This document shows positions 1 to 8,589 of a stretch of DNA of 64,000 bases, one piece after another. The translations under genes and the position numbers were made by a program. Below the pieces are notes generated by a model, which was given only the letters and a program-made list of their open reading frames with translations, was not told the DNA's origin and searched no databases. How positions within the stretch are numbered: position 1 is the first letter of the stretch; each line of letters opens with the position of its first letter. This stretch comes from Massilia sp. CF038 (GTDB taxonomy: Bacteria; Pseudomonadota; Gammaproteobacteria; Burkholderiales; Burkholderiaceae_D), in the NCBI RefSeq assembly GCF_900129765.1, contig NZ_FQWU01000001.1, positions 2,108,001-2,172,000 of the forward strand. The letters run 5' to 3'.

Positions 1-43
1 GCTGTCTGTATACTGCCAACGATCAAACCGAACAGGACATGCC

Positions 44-475
44 ATGACGATTGACTCGATCCACTTCACACCCTGGACTGCACTGGCCGGCGGCGCCATG
101 ATTGGACTGGCAGCCGTGCTGCTTCTGATCGCCAATGGCAGGATTGCCGGCATCAGCGGCATTGCGGGCGGATTGTTACGGCCCACCCGCGGCGATGTCG
201 GGTGGCGCCTGGCGTTTCTGGCCGGTCTGGTGCTGTCGCCATTCGCGTATGGGCTGGCCGCGCCGTTGCCGACGGTGCAGGTGGACGCCAGCGGCCTGCT
301 GCTGATTGTGGCGGGCTTGCTGGTGGGCGCGGGAACGCGCTACGGTTCAGGCTGCACCAGCGGTCACGGTGTGTGCGGCCTGTCGCGCCGGTCACCGCGC
401 TCGATGGCGGCCACCGCTGCCTTCATGGGCGCGGGGTTTGTCACTGTGTATCATCTGCGGCACCTTGCCGCCTGA
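44..475 (+). CDS. YeeE/YedE-family sulfur transporter, first half
   Basis: Inner-membrane protein of 143 aa with four predicted hydrophobic segments (about residues 10-30, 54-74, 82-98 and 117-137). It carries the family signature G-S-G-C-T-S-G-H-G-V-C-G at residues 101-112, with C104 and C111; conserved cysteines like these carry thiosulfate or sulfide through the membrane in YeeE (TsuA) relatives. The protein is half the length of full YeeE. Its partner, nine bases downstream on the same strand, supplies the other half, the usual split arrangement in proteobacteria. Substrate (thiosulfate or another sulfur species) is inferred from family only. Confidence 0.88.
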   Translation: MTIDSIHFTPWTALAGGAMIGLAAVLLLIANGRIAGISGIAGGLLRPTRGDVGWRLAFLAGLVLSPFAYGLAAPLPTVQVDASGLLLIVAGLLVGAGTRYGSGCTSGHGVCGLSRRSPRSMAATAAFMGAGFVTVYHLRHLAA

Positions 476-484
476 GGTGGACTG

Positions 485-913
485 ATGAAATCCTCCCTCA
501 GCGCGCTGGCAGCCGGACTGCTGTTCGGCATTGGTTTGATCTTCTCGGGCATGAGCAATCCGGCCAAGGTGCTGGGCTTTCTTGACTTGGCAGGGCAGTG
601 GGATCCCTCGCTGGCGTTTGTCATGGGTGGCGCCTTGCTTGTGGGCCTGGCCGCGTTTCCGTTTGCCGTGCGCATGCCACGCTCGCTCACCGGCGAAGCC
701 ATGCAAATTCCCACGGCAACCCGGGTCGACCGCCGATTGATACTCGGCAGTGTGACCTTTGGCGCGGGCTGGGGTCTGGCAGGGTATTGCCCCGGCCCCG
801 CACTGGCCTCGCTCGCGACGGGCGGCACGCAGACGCTGCTATTCTGCATTGCCATGGTCGCGGGGATGGCCTTGTTCGCTTGGATCGAAGGCGCGCGCGC
901 CAGCCCGGGCTAG
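485..913 (+). CDS. YeeE/YedE-family sulfur transporter, second half (DUF6691-type)
   Basis: Membrane protein of 142 aa, second half of the split YeeE/YedE transporter. Visible signatures are G-M-S-N-P-A-K-V at residues 22-29 and G-Y-C-P-G-P at 100-105, with C102 the likely sulfur-carrying cysteine. It starts nine bases after the stop of the first half, so the two are co-transcribed and probably form one heteromeric channel. In related species this pair is often next to a sulfur-responsive ArsR regulator or a beta-lactamase-like sulfur dioxygenase; the window starts too late to show one. Confidence 0.87.
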   Translation: MKSSLSALAAGLLFGIGLIFSGMSNPAKVLGFLDLAGQWDPSLAFVMGGALLVGLAAFPFAVRMPRSLTGEAMQIPTATRVDRRLILGSVTFGAGWGLAGYCPGPALASLATGGTQTLLFCIAMVAGMALFAWIEGARASPG

Positions 914-918
914 TCGCC

Positions 919-2061
919 TCAACGGTGGGCTGGCGGGCTGGTCTCTTCTTCGCCGGCCGGCGCCACGTCTCCGGCTTTTTCTGCGATCGGTCTGGCGTAG
1001 CGCACCAGCGAAACAAGCATCTTGCCCGGTTCCTCGTTGAACATTTCGTGCGCCGAGTTCTCGAACCAGACCAGCGCCTTCGATGGTGCTTTTACGCGCG
1101 CGTACCATTCTGCTGCAGCACTGGCCGACACGTTGTAGTCGTGCCGGCCGTTGAACAGGATGATCGGGCACTTGAAGCGGGTGTAGCTGGTGTAGTCGAG
1201 GCCGACCACGTCTGCCAGCAAATGTTCAGTTGAATAATCATTGGCTTTCCACATGGTGCTCAAATCAGCGTCGGTATATTCGGGCGCCAGACGCGCCGCG
1301 CGCCCTTCGTGTTTGGCATCCTTGCGCCCGTACACGGCGCCACCGTAGTAATTGAGCCACTTGCGTTGCTTGTAGACGTCGGAAAGTGCGGCTGCCCGTC
1401 CGGGCGCGGCGTAGTCGCCCAGCGCTTCCAGCTCCGAGATCGCCTGGTCGTTCTTGTCGCGGCGCGCGGCTGCCAATGCGAACTGCAGACCACGGCGCTC
1501 GCTTTCTGGCGCGCTGGAGATTTGTCCCATCCCGATGTAGGCATGCAGCCATTCCGGGTGGCGATGGGCGAGCTCAATACCAAGCACGCTTCCCCAGGAA
1601 TGCCCCAGTACGAAGATGCGCTCCTTGCCGAATTCGCGGCGCAGCCAGGTGACCATTTCCTCGGCGTCTTCAATCATCCGCGCCCGGTTCATGGTGGGGG
1701 CCACTTTGGCCGGATCATTGGCCGCGTACGTTTTGCCAGCGCCGCGCTGGTCCCATTGAACGACCGTGAAATAATCTTCCCAGCCACGCTGGAAATACCA
1801 GCTGGTCGGCATGGAGACAAACCCAGGCCCGCCGTGCAGCATCAACAAAACCGGATTGCGGCGATCGGTGCCGCGCACCGTAATCCATTGATCAATGCCG
1901 CCGATTCGCACCGCTTCCGTGCGTTCGATTCCCTGCGGCGTGACGATGCGCCGCATGTCGGCGATCAGCTTGACTGCTTCGGCGCGGCTGGCGGGACTTT
2001 GAGCCCAGGCTGGAATGGATGAAAGCAACAAGGTACAGGCAAAGGCAAGATGGAAGTTCAT
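919..2061 (-). CDS. secreted alpha/beta hydrolase, proline iminopeptidase-like
   Basis: Protein of 380 aa with an N-terminal signal peptide (hydrophobic residues 5-18, likely cleavage after A-W-A-Q, about residue 21), so probably periplasmic or exported. The alpha/beta hydrolase fold is clear: oxyanion strand H-G-G-P-G at 76-80, nucleophile elbow G-H-S-W-G-S with S155, acid D308 in N-G-R-H-D, and H338 in N-S-A-H-E-M. The H-G-G-P-G and W-D-Q-R-G-A-G motifs are typical of the S33 proline iminopeptidase group. Substrate is not predictable. It converges on the YeeE pair with five bases between the stops. Confidence 0.85.
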   Translation of the reverse strand: MNFHLAFACTLLLSSIPAWAQSPASRAEAVKLIADMRRIVTPQGIERTEAVRIGGIDQWITVRGTDRRNPVLLMLHGGPGFVSMPTSWYFQRGWEDYFTVVQWDQRGAGKTYAANDPAKVAPTMNRARMIEDAEEMVTWLRREFGKERIFVLGHSWGSVLGIELAHRHPEWLHAYIGMGQISSAPESERRGLQFALAAARRDKNDQAISELEALGDYAAPGRAAALSDVYKQRKWLNYYGGAVYGRKDAKHEGRAARLAPEYTDADLSTMWKANDYSTEHLLADVVGLDYTSYTRFKCPIILFNGRHDYNVSASAAAEWYARVKAPSKALVWFENSAHEMFNEEPGKMLVSLVRYARPIAEKAGDVAPAGEEETSPPAHR

Positions 2062-2141
2062 GGCTCTCTTGAGTTGTTGTCCCCACCATATGTTAGCAAG
2101 GGATCAGCGAGTTTGCTCATCCCGGACGCGCCTGCTTGCCA

Positions 2142-3686
2142 TCAGGTGATGCTGCCGCGCGGCGTGCCAAGCGACTCGAGCGCCGCCACTTTGCTCACGG
2201 CAGCAACTGCCGGAATGGGCTTCGGCCTCGGTGGCGGATTGTCGGGCTTGAGGTTCTGGGCGGCAAATGGTCCAGTGCTCAAGTTGTAGGCGGCAATGGC
2301 AGCGGCAATCGCTGGATCGCGCGCTGCCAGTTGCGCCTGGCTGGCTGGGGAGGGTAGGGCGACTGGCAGCGGCGCCAAGTCCGGCTGGCGACTGACTGGG
2401 TCAGCCGGATCGCGCACTGGAATGGCAATTGGCCGGGCCGACGCCGCTGGCAGCAGCCGCTCACGCAAGGCAGGCTCGATGCGCGACAGCACGTCCGTCA
2501 CGGCGGAATCATCGCGCTGCTGCGCACTGTTACCGGCTTGCTTGGGCTCACTGGTCCGGCTCGAATCGCGCGCCTCGATTTCGGCGGCAAGCGCGGCGCG
2601 CACTTCCTCACTGGCGCCGGCGATTTTTTCGTCGAGCAAACGTGCCGCCTCGCGTTCCGCCGCCAGTTGCTGTGCGAGCTGGCGTGCTTCGTCTGCAATG
2701 GCGTCGGCCTTTGTGGCGGCTGCGGCGGACGCAGCTTGGACCGCAAGGCTGGCATCTTGCGCTTGCACACCGTTTTCGCGAGCGATGATCGTTTGCGCTG
2801 CCGCTGACGGCAGGGCAGGGATGCCCAGTGCCTGTTCAGCCTGAAAAGGCGCAGTTGGTGCTGCCGTCGCGGGTGGCTGATTGTTTGCCGGCGCCACCGC
2901 CTCGTCACCGGGAAGCGCAAGGCCATTCGCAGGATCGTCGGGCAGCGCGCTTCCCTCACGAAGGGCATCTGTCAGCAAGTTTTGTACGAACAGCGCTGGC
3001 GACCGATCCTCCGCGATCTGGGCTTGCAGCGCAGGCGCGGCCAAGTCCAGCGATTCAAGGGGGTCCTGTTGTTCCTGGTCGAATGGCGCCAGCTGCGCGC
3101 TTTGCGACTGTATCTGGCTGCTCACGACGCCGAACAACGCGTCCGCACTGCGTGTCAGCAGGGCAGTGGTATCAGCGAGATCGTCCCGCAATGCGCTTTG
3201 CAGCGCCGCATCGTCGACCCGGAAGCTGCCGGGCGTTGACGGCGTTGGTCCGGTGGCGAACTGAAGGCCGATGCGGCCCAGCGTCACCCGGCCTTCGTCT
3301 TCGCTTGCGCCAAATTGCGCAAAGAATTGCGATGTCAGCGAACCCTGCCCGATGCGATCGGTCAGCGCACCAGCGTCGTCGACCGGGGCAAGTTGCAGCT
3401 CATTAAATACGTTTGCCAGCGCTTGCAGGCTCGCTGTCACGTTCGCAAAGGCATCGCTGCTGTCGTTGTCACGCTCCAGCGAGGCCTGCAATTCCAGCGT
3501 CTTCTTTTGAAACAAGGAGGCCAGCGACAGAAAGCGGCCCTGGGTTGACAGGTCGACTGCGGTGGGCGCCACCGATAGCAGACTAAGGGACTGGCCTGCG
3601 TCGACGACCGGCGTCTGCGGCGCGGTGATGGGATTGGCTGCCGAAATGGCGCGGAGCGTCGGCACTGCAGTTTGCGTGATTTCCAT
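2142..3686 (-). CDS. alanine/glutamine-rich protein of unknown function
   Basis: I do not recognise this 514-aa protein. The start chosen is the ATG at 3686 (M-E-I-T-Q-T-A-V), which follows a purine-rich GAGAG stretch; an in-frame extension to 3848 is open but has no comparable ribosome site. Residues 1-190 look helical, with segments reminiscent of flagellar filament/cap-like proteins (R-V-T-L-G-R-I-G-L-Q-F, then D-L-A-D-T-T-A-L-L-T). The middle, about 300-400, is an alanine-rich, charged segment likely to be coiled coil, and the C-terminus is proline-rich. No signal peptide or membrane helix is visible. The flagellar resemblance is weak and may be compositional. Confidence 0.6.
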   Translation of the reverse strand: MEITQTAVPTLRAISAANPITAPQTPVVDAGQSLSLLSVAPTAVDLSTQGRFLSLASLFQKKTLELQASLERDNDSSDAFANVTASLQALANVFNELQLAPVDDAGALTDRIGQGSLTSQFFAQFGASEDEGRVTLGRIGLQFATGPTPSTPGSFRVDDAALQSALRDDLADTTALLTRSADALFGVVSSQIQSQSAQLAPFDQEQQDPLESLDLAAPALQAQIAEDRSPALFVQNLLTDALREGSALPDDPANGLALPGDEAVAPANNQPPATAAPTAPFQAEQALGIPALPSAAAQTIIARENGVQAQDASLAVQAASAAAATKADAIADEARQLAQQLAAEREAARLLDEKIAGASEEVRAALAAEIEARDSSRTSEPKQAGNSAQQRDDSAVTDVLSRIEPALRERLLPAASARPIAIPVRDPADPVSRQPDLAPLPVALPSPASQAQLAARDPAIAAAIAAYNLSTGPFAAQNLKPDNPPPRPKPIPAVAAVSKVAALESLGTPRGSIT

Positions 3687-3899
3687 GATGCAACTAGCTC
3701 TCTGAAATTCTGCTCTGCTGATTGTCTTACGCAAGGCCTCTGCCGGACTGTGCGTAGACGAACACAGGCGCCCAACTGAAGTAAAAAACAACGTTATTTT
3801 CTGTAGTGTGAGTGTCAACGTTGTTGTGGAGATACCATGCGCCTGCATTCAGCGCATCGTCTGAATACCTTTGCCACAGACAAAATTTTAGGAGTTCCT

Positions 3900-4733
3900 A
3901 TGTCGAACCTGCATTCCTCCCGCGCCCGTCACCTGATCGTTGGCGCCTCGCTCGTCAGCGCCGCGTTCGGTGCCATTGCTGCGCCTGCCGCGCCGCTGGA
4001 CCGCTTCAGCCTGTCGGCTGGTGCTTTCAGCACTGAGCCTGAAATCAGCGTCGATGCGGACACCAATTTTGGCCGCATCGAAAGTGGCGATCAAAAAGGC
4101 AGCCGTACGACCTTGCCGAAAGTAAAAGCCGAAATGTTGATTGGTGACCGTCAATCGATTGCGCTCGATTACATTCGCTACAGCAAAACCTACAATCCCA
4201 CCTTGTCCGGCGATACCGTGATCGATGGCGAAACCATCTCCGGCACGGCCAAATTCGACGGTAAATTGCGCCTGGACCTGAGCAAGGCCGCTTACAAGTG
4301 GTGGTTCGGCGACCAGAACGACGTATTCGCCGTGGGCATTGGCGCGGCCTACTACCGCGCCAAGGTGGGCGGCACGGCCAGCGCCACGGTGCAAGGCACA
4401 GTTAACGGGCTGCCAGTGTCGCGTTCGGTAAGCGGGACCGATTCCACCAGCGACGATGCCTATGCACCAGTGCTGGACCTTGGCTGGCGCCATTCGTTCT
4501 CCCAGGATGTGCGCATTTATGTCGAAGCATCGGGCATCAAGAAAAATGGCGGCAAGATCAATGGCCACATTTATTCCGGCGCGGTCGGCGTGGAATGGTT
4601 CCTGGCCAAGAATATCGGCCTGGCACTTGACTACGGCATCCAGAAGATCGACCTGCGTCGCGACAGCGACCGCGATAGCGCACTGCGCATCAAACTGGCG
4701 GGTCCGTCGGCGTATCTGAAGGCGCGTTTCTAA
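3900..4733 (+). CDS. outer-membrane beta-barrel protein, OmpW/OprF-like size
   Basis: 277 aa beginning at ATG 3900, preceded by AGGAG at a proper distance; the frame is open 21 codons further upstream but without a ribosome site. Residues 1-27 form a signal peptide ending A-I-A-A-P-A. The mature part alternates polar and hydrophobic residues in repeated 10-residue strands and ends with a C-terminal phenylalanine (K-A-R-F), the hallmark of outer-membrane barrel proteins recognised by BamA. The length suits an 8-10-strand barrel. Function is unknown; it could be a passive porin or structural protein. A strong hairpin follows the stop. Confidence 0.78.
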   Translation: MSNLHSSRARHLIVGASLVSAAFGAIAAPAAPLDRFSLSAGAFSTEPEISVDADTNFGRIESGDQKGSRTTLPKVKAEMLIGDRQSIALDYIRYSKTYNPTLSGDTVIDGETISGTAKFDGKLRLDLSKAAYKWWFGDQNDVFAVGIGAAYYRAKVGGTASATVQGTVNGLPVSRSVSGTDSTSDDAYAPVLDLGWRHSFSQDVRIYVEASGIKKNGGKINGHIYSGAVGVEWFLAKNIGLALDYGIQKIDLRRDSDRDSALRIKLAGPSAYLKARF

Positions 4734-4746
4734 GCGTGACATGAAC

Positions 4747-4803
4747 GCCGGCACGGCGTGCCGGCAAGAGGGAAGCAACGCCAACCGGAACCGGTTGGCG
4801 TTG
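4747..4803 (+). terminator. two consecutive hairpins between convergent genes
   Basis: Immediately after the barrel gene lie two inverted repeats: 4747-4765 (8-bp arms GCCGGCAC/GTGCCGGC around three bases) and 4776-4803 (13-bp perfect arms around AA, effectively a small tetraloop). No long T run follows, so classical Rho-independent termination is only partly supported. Position between convergent genes suggests a bidirectional transcript end. Confidence 0.55.
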
Positions 4804-4819
4804 GCGTTTCAAGGGTCAA

Positions 4820-5512
4820 TCAAGCGCCGGCCTTTGCGCGGCGCCGCAAGCTTGCACCAATCAGACCGAGTCCCACCATGAACGTGCCCAGGGTCGCCGG
4901 CTCGGGCACGGCATTGATCACCGTCCACGACAAAGCATCCGGCCGGCCCGTAAAACTGGTCGTGCCTTCGCCGGTGAACGCGGCGAAATACCACCAGCTG
5001 GAGTCGCTATACAAATCGAAGGTGCGTGGCGATGTGAAATTCATCGCGTTCACAAACGGTGGGTACGAATAAACTTGCGCGATTGCGTCCACGGAAATGC
5101 CATCGAGGACATTGGTGCCATTGCCACGCATGTCCAGATATTCGTATTCCTCTGTTCCCCGATAGCTACGGGCCAGATACAGACTGGCGCGCCCATAATC
5201 GATGCTCCAGGCGTAAGCATGTCCGTCGACCGTCGTGGTGCCGTAAAACTTGGTGGTCGTGTCATTCGCCCATTCCGACACAGTTGTCGGCGTGTACGAC
5301 TTTGACGGAAGAAAGGCCGTGTCGACCGTCATCGTCTGCGTATAGCGTTTCCCCTCGAGGTTCAGACCCGTTTGAAATAAATTCAGGCCGTCCGTACTAC
5401 CCGGCGCCAAGGTGCCGGCGGAGGTAAAGGTAATCAGGGCTGCGTGCGCCGGTGACGCGGCTGCGCAGGAGAAGAGGATGGCCGACGCCACCAGTTTGAA
5501 GGAAATGGACAT
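4820..5512 (-). CDS. PEP-CTERM sorting-domain exported protein
   Basis: 230-aa protein with a signal peptide (residues 1-24, A-H-A-A) and a C-terminal sorting signal: V-P-E-P-A-T-L-G near residue 203, a hydrophobic helix, then the basic tail L-R-R-R-A-K-A. PEP-CTERM proteins are processed by exosortase (EpsH/XrtA type) and are usually linked to exopolysaccharide or biofilm matrix. The body is a beta-rich domain with no recognised enzymatic motif. No exosortase gene is in the window, so one must be elsewhere in the genome. Confidence 0.88.
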   Translation of the reverse strand: MSISFKLVASAILFSCAAASPAHAALITFTSAGTLAPGSTDGLNLFQTGLNLEGKRYTQTMTVDTAFLPSKSYTPTTVSEWANDTTTKFYGTTTVDGHAYAWSIDYGRASLYLARSYRGTEEYEYLDMRGNGTNVLDGISVDAIAQVYSYPPFVNAMNFTSPRTFDLYSDSSWWYFAAFTGEGTTSFTGRPDALSWTVINAVPEPATLGTFMVGLGLIGASLRRRAKAGA

Positions 5513-5796
5513 GTGGAATTTGGCGTTTCCGCGAATTGTAAAACGCCGATATTATCTTATTTGCATTCTTAATGCTAAAACATTGTTAATCGAATCGCCA
5601 TGTTGAGCCGTCGGGCCCAGCCACGCGCTGACGCGCAGGGGCCAATTATTCACCCTGCATCATGAACGCCGGTGAATCGGGCATATATGCTCAATCATCC
5701 CGCTTTCTTTGAGCAAACGGCTCAAGACTGTCGTTCTCCTTCACCGCTAAGCTCCCCCTCCATTACAAGTTGTGAACAACACCTCAGGGGACAGCA

Positions 5797-8589
5797 ATGA
5801 AGCAGCAATACAAACAAACCACCATGGCCGCGGCCGTCGCACTGGCGCTGGCCGCGCCCAATGCATGGGCGCAGCAAAATACCGACGCACCAGTGGCGCG
5901 CGTCGTCGTTACCGGCACCAATCTCAAGCGTGTCGACAGCGAAACCGCCTCACCAGTACAGATACTGACGCGCAAAGAGATCGAGCAAAGCGGTGCGCAA
6001 ACCGTGGCCGAAATTCTGGGCAATGTCGCCAGCAATGACCACGGCGCCATCTCCGACCTGGGCGGCACCAATTCCTGGGCCAGCGGCGCTTCCGGCGTGT
6101 CGCTGCGCAATCTGGGCGCGACCGCGACCCTGGTTCTGCTGAACGGACGGCGCCTGTCCTCGTACGGCTTTGCGGACGGGCTGCAAGCGAACTTTGTGAA
6201 TATCGATGCCATTCCTAGCGATGTGATTGAACGCGTCGAAATCCTGAAAGATGGCGCGTCAGCGATTTATGGCTCGGATGCGATTGCCGGTGTCATCAAC
6301 ATCATTACCCGGCGCGATTTCCGCGGTGTGGGCGTGAAGGTGGCCGCGCAGCAGTCCACCCGAAACAGTTATCTGGACGCCGAGCAGAAATTCTCCGTAA
6401 CAGGCGGCCTGGGCGACCTGGACAAGGATGGCTACAACGTCTGGGCCCATGTGGAAGGCTTCCATCGGGTCGGCTACAAGGACCGGGATGCCCGCCCGTT
6501 CCTGCCGGACTGGTATCTGCGCATGAATCCCGAGCGCAATGCGCTGTCGACCGGCTCCGTTCCAGGTAACTATGTGGGACGTTACCCAGCCAATTACAGC
6601 AATCCTGCATTGGCAGGCAAGTCGATCAACACGGCAGCGCCTGGCTGCGCAGCGGCCGATCTCAGCGGCGGGCTATGCTTCTACGATTACTGGAAAGACA
6701 GCGATGCACGCGCGCCGGCCGAGCGCCTGACCTTCATGTCGGGCGGGCGCATGAAGCTGGGCGCCACCACCACAGGCTACGCCGAGCTGCAACTGGCGGG
6801 CACGCGGGACGATTACCATACGGCGCCACCGCGCAGCAACGTGAATGGGGTAGCACTGTCGTGGTACGACTCCATGAAGGGCGAAATGCAGTACTTCACC
6901 GACCCGAAACTGCCGGTCGGCCACGCCAGCAATCCATACAGCTTCCCGATCGGACTAAATTACCGCTTTGCCGACCACCCAGAGATGTTCAAGAACGTTG
7001 GTTCCGCCAGCCAGTTCCGCGTGCTGGCCGGCCTGGAAGGGCAGGACATGGGCTGGGACTGGGACGGCGCAGTCGGTTTCATGGGTTCGACGGCGAAACA
7101 GCGGCAGCACCTGTACCGCGACCGTTATGCCTACGCCGACGCGATCACCAGCGGCGAATACAAGTTTGGCCAGCAAAACAGCCGCGAGCTGCTGGACCGG
7201 ATGTTCCCGAACATGGGGTCGCACGGGCAGTACCGCCAAGCGTTTGTCGACTTCAAGGCCTCGCGCGAGCTGATGCAGCTGCCCGGCGGGCCGCTGCAAA
7301 TGGCAGCTGGCTTCGACCTGCGCCACGAATCGTTCGAGCACAAAAGCAGTGACAACGTGCTGGCAGCGCAGATCGTGCAGTTCAGTGGCGTGTCGATTGC
7401 CGGTTCGCGCAACCTGGCTGCCGCCTTTGTCGAACTTGGCGCACCGTTCACGCAAAAGCTGGAAGGCAGCTTTGCTCTACGCGGCGACAAGGCGATTCAC
7501 CGCGCCGGTGCAGTCGTGCCAAAGTTCGGGCTCAAGTACAAGGTGTCGAACGCGTTCATGTTGCGCGGAACAGCAACCGAAGGCTTCCGCGCGCCAAGCA
7601 TCCCGGAAACCGGCAATGGCGGCGCATCCTGGTTCAACAATGGTTACACCGATCCGAAGCGCTGCGCGGCCGCGACCGAGCTGCGCAACATCCTCAACAC
7701 AGGCAATGCCGCCGACAAGAACAATGCGCTGACCGCCTACGCGCTGGGCTGCTCGGTCAGCTTCCCGGCCGCCGTGACACCCAATCCGGACTTAAAGCCC
7801 GAGAAGACCAAGAGCTTCACCCTTGGTTTCGTTCTGCAGCCGATGCGCGAGATCAGCATCACCTTCGACTACTACAACATCAAGCGGCGCGATGAGATCG
7901 CAGTCAAGAGTGTGGACGAAACGCTGGCCAATGAAGACCGGATTGCCGGCCTGGTGCAGCGCGACCCGCTCAGCAGCCAGGATAGCGAACTGGCCCAGCG
8001 CGCCAGCGAATTGGCTGGCCGTAACGTGGGATTCCCGATCGGGCCGATCAAAACCATCGCCGCGCAATACGAAAACCTGGGCAAAACGGCCGTCTCCGGC
8101 ATCGACGTCGAGGTGTCGAGCCGCTGGATGCTGGGCGAATGGGGGAAAATCAACGCTGGGCTGGAAATGAACCGCCAATTGTCCTACCGTGGCTGGGACG
8201 CGTACCAGAACACCTACACCGAGAACTATGTGGGCTTTCGCGGCACACCGCGCATGATCGCCATCGCCAAGGCCAACTGGGAACTGGGCAAGGTGAATGT
8301 GGGCTTGCGCGTGAACCACAGCAGTGCCACACAACTGGGCTGGAGTTCGCTCGACACCTCCAATTCGATCGAGGGCTGTGCTGACCGTGACGTGGACGCC
8401 GCCGCTTGCCGGATCGCTGCCGATACCACGGCGGACCTGTGGACCAAGATCCAGCTGATGCAAAACACCTCGCTGTCGGCCAATCTGTTCAATGTATTTG
8501 ACCGCAAGGACCCAGTGCAAATGCGTGTCGGCAGCGGTCTGCCTTTGCGTGGCCGCACCATCTTGCTGACGCTGGAGCACAAGTTCTGA
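5797..8589 (+). CDS. TonB-dependent receptor
   Basis: 930-aa outer-membrane receptor. Signal peptide residues 1-25 (A-W-A-Q), then the plug domain beginning V-V-V-T-G-T-N with the plug signature (P-V-Q-I-L-T-R-K-E-I and later V-E-I-L-K-D-G-A-S-A-I-Y-G-S-D-A-I-A-G-V), then the long 22-strand barrel ending in a terminal phenylalanine (L-E-H-K-F). The ligand is not evident; the family includes peptide and oligosaccharide importers. Its TGA overlaps the ATG of the prolyl oligopeptidase (TGATG at 8587-8591), so the two were translationally coupled and probably served uptake and digestion of a peptide. A signal-transduction extension (STN) is absent. AGGGGAC precedes the start. Confidence 0.93.
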   Translation: MKQQYKQTTMAAAVALALAAPNAWAQQNTDAPVARVVVTGTNLKRVDSETASPVQILTRKEIEQSGAQTVAEILGNVASNDHGAISDLGGTNSWASGASGVSLRNLGATATLVLLNGRRLSSYGFADGLQANFVNIDAIPSDVIERVEILKDGASAIYGSDAIAGVINIITRRDFRGVGVKVAAQQSTRNSYLDAEQKFSVTGGLGDLDKDGYNVWAHVEGFHRVGYKDRDARPFLPDWYLRMNPERNALSTGSVPGNYVGRYPANYSNPALAGKSINTAAPGCAAADLSGGLCFYDYWKDSDARAPAERLTFMSGGRMKLGATTTGYAELQLAGTRDDYHTAPPRSNVNGVALSWYDSMKGEMQYFTDPKLPVGHASNPYSFPIGLNYRFADHPEMFKNVGSASQFRVLAGLEGQDMGWDWDGAVGFMGSTAKQRQHLYRDRYAYADAITSGEYKFGQQNSRELLDRMFPNMGSHGQYRQAFVDFKASRELMQLPGGPLQMAAGFDLRHESFEHKSSDNVLAAQIVQFSGVSIAGSRNLAAAFVELGAPFTQKLEGSFALRGDKAIHRAGAVVPKFGLKYKVSNAFMLRGTATEGFRAPSIPETGNGGASWFNNGYTDPKRCAAATELRNILNTGNAADKNNALTAYALGCSVSFPAAVTPNPDLKPEKTKSFTLGFVLQPMREISITFDYYNIKRRDEIAVKSVDETLANEDRIAGLVQRDPLSSQDSELAQRASELAGRNVGFPIGPIKTIAAQYENLGKTAVSGIDVEVSSRWMLGEWGKINAGLEMNRQLSYRGWDAYQNTYTENYVGFRGTPRMIAIAKANWELGKVNVGLRVNHSSATQLGWSSLDTSNSIEGCADRDVDAAACRIAADTTADLWTKIQLMQNTSLSANLFNVFDRKDPVQMRVGSGLPLRGRTILLTLEHKF

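Noticed and set aside
5708-5796. Possible riboswitch or attenuator ahead of the TonB receptor
   Set aside because: I looked for a cobalamin-type box or stable hairpin and saw neither.
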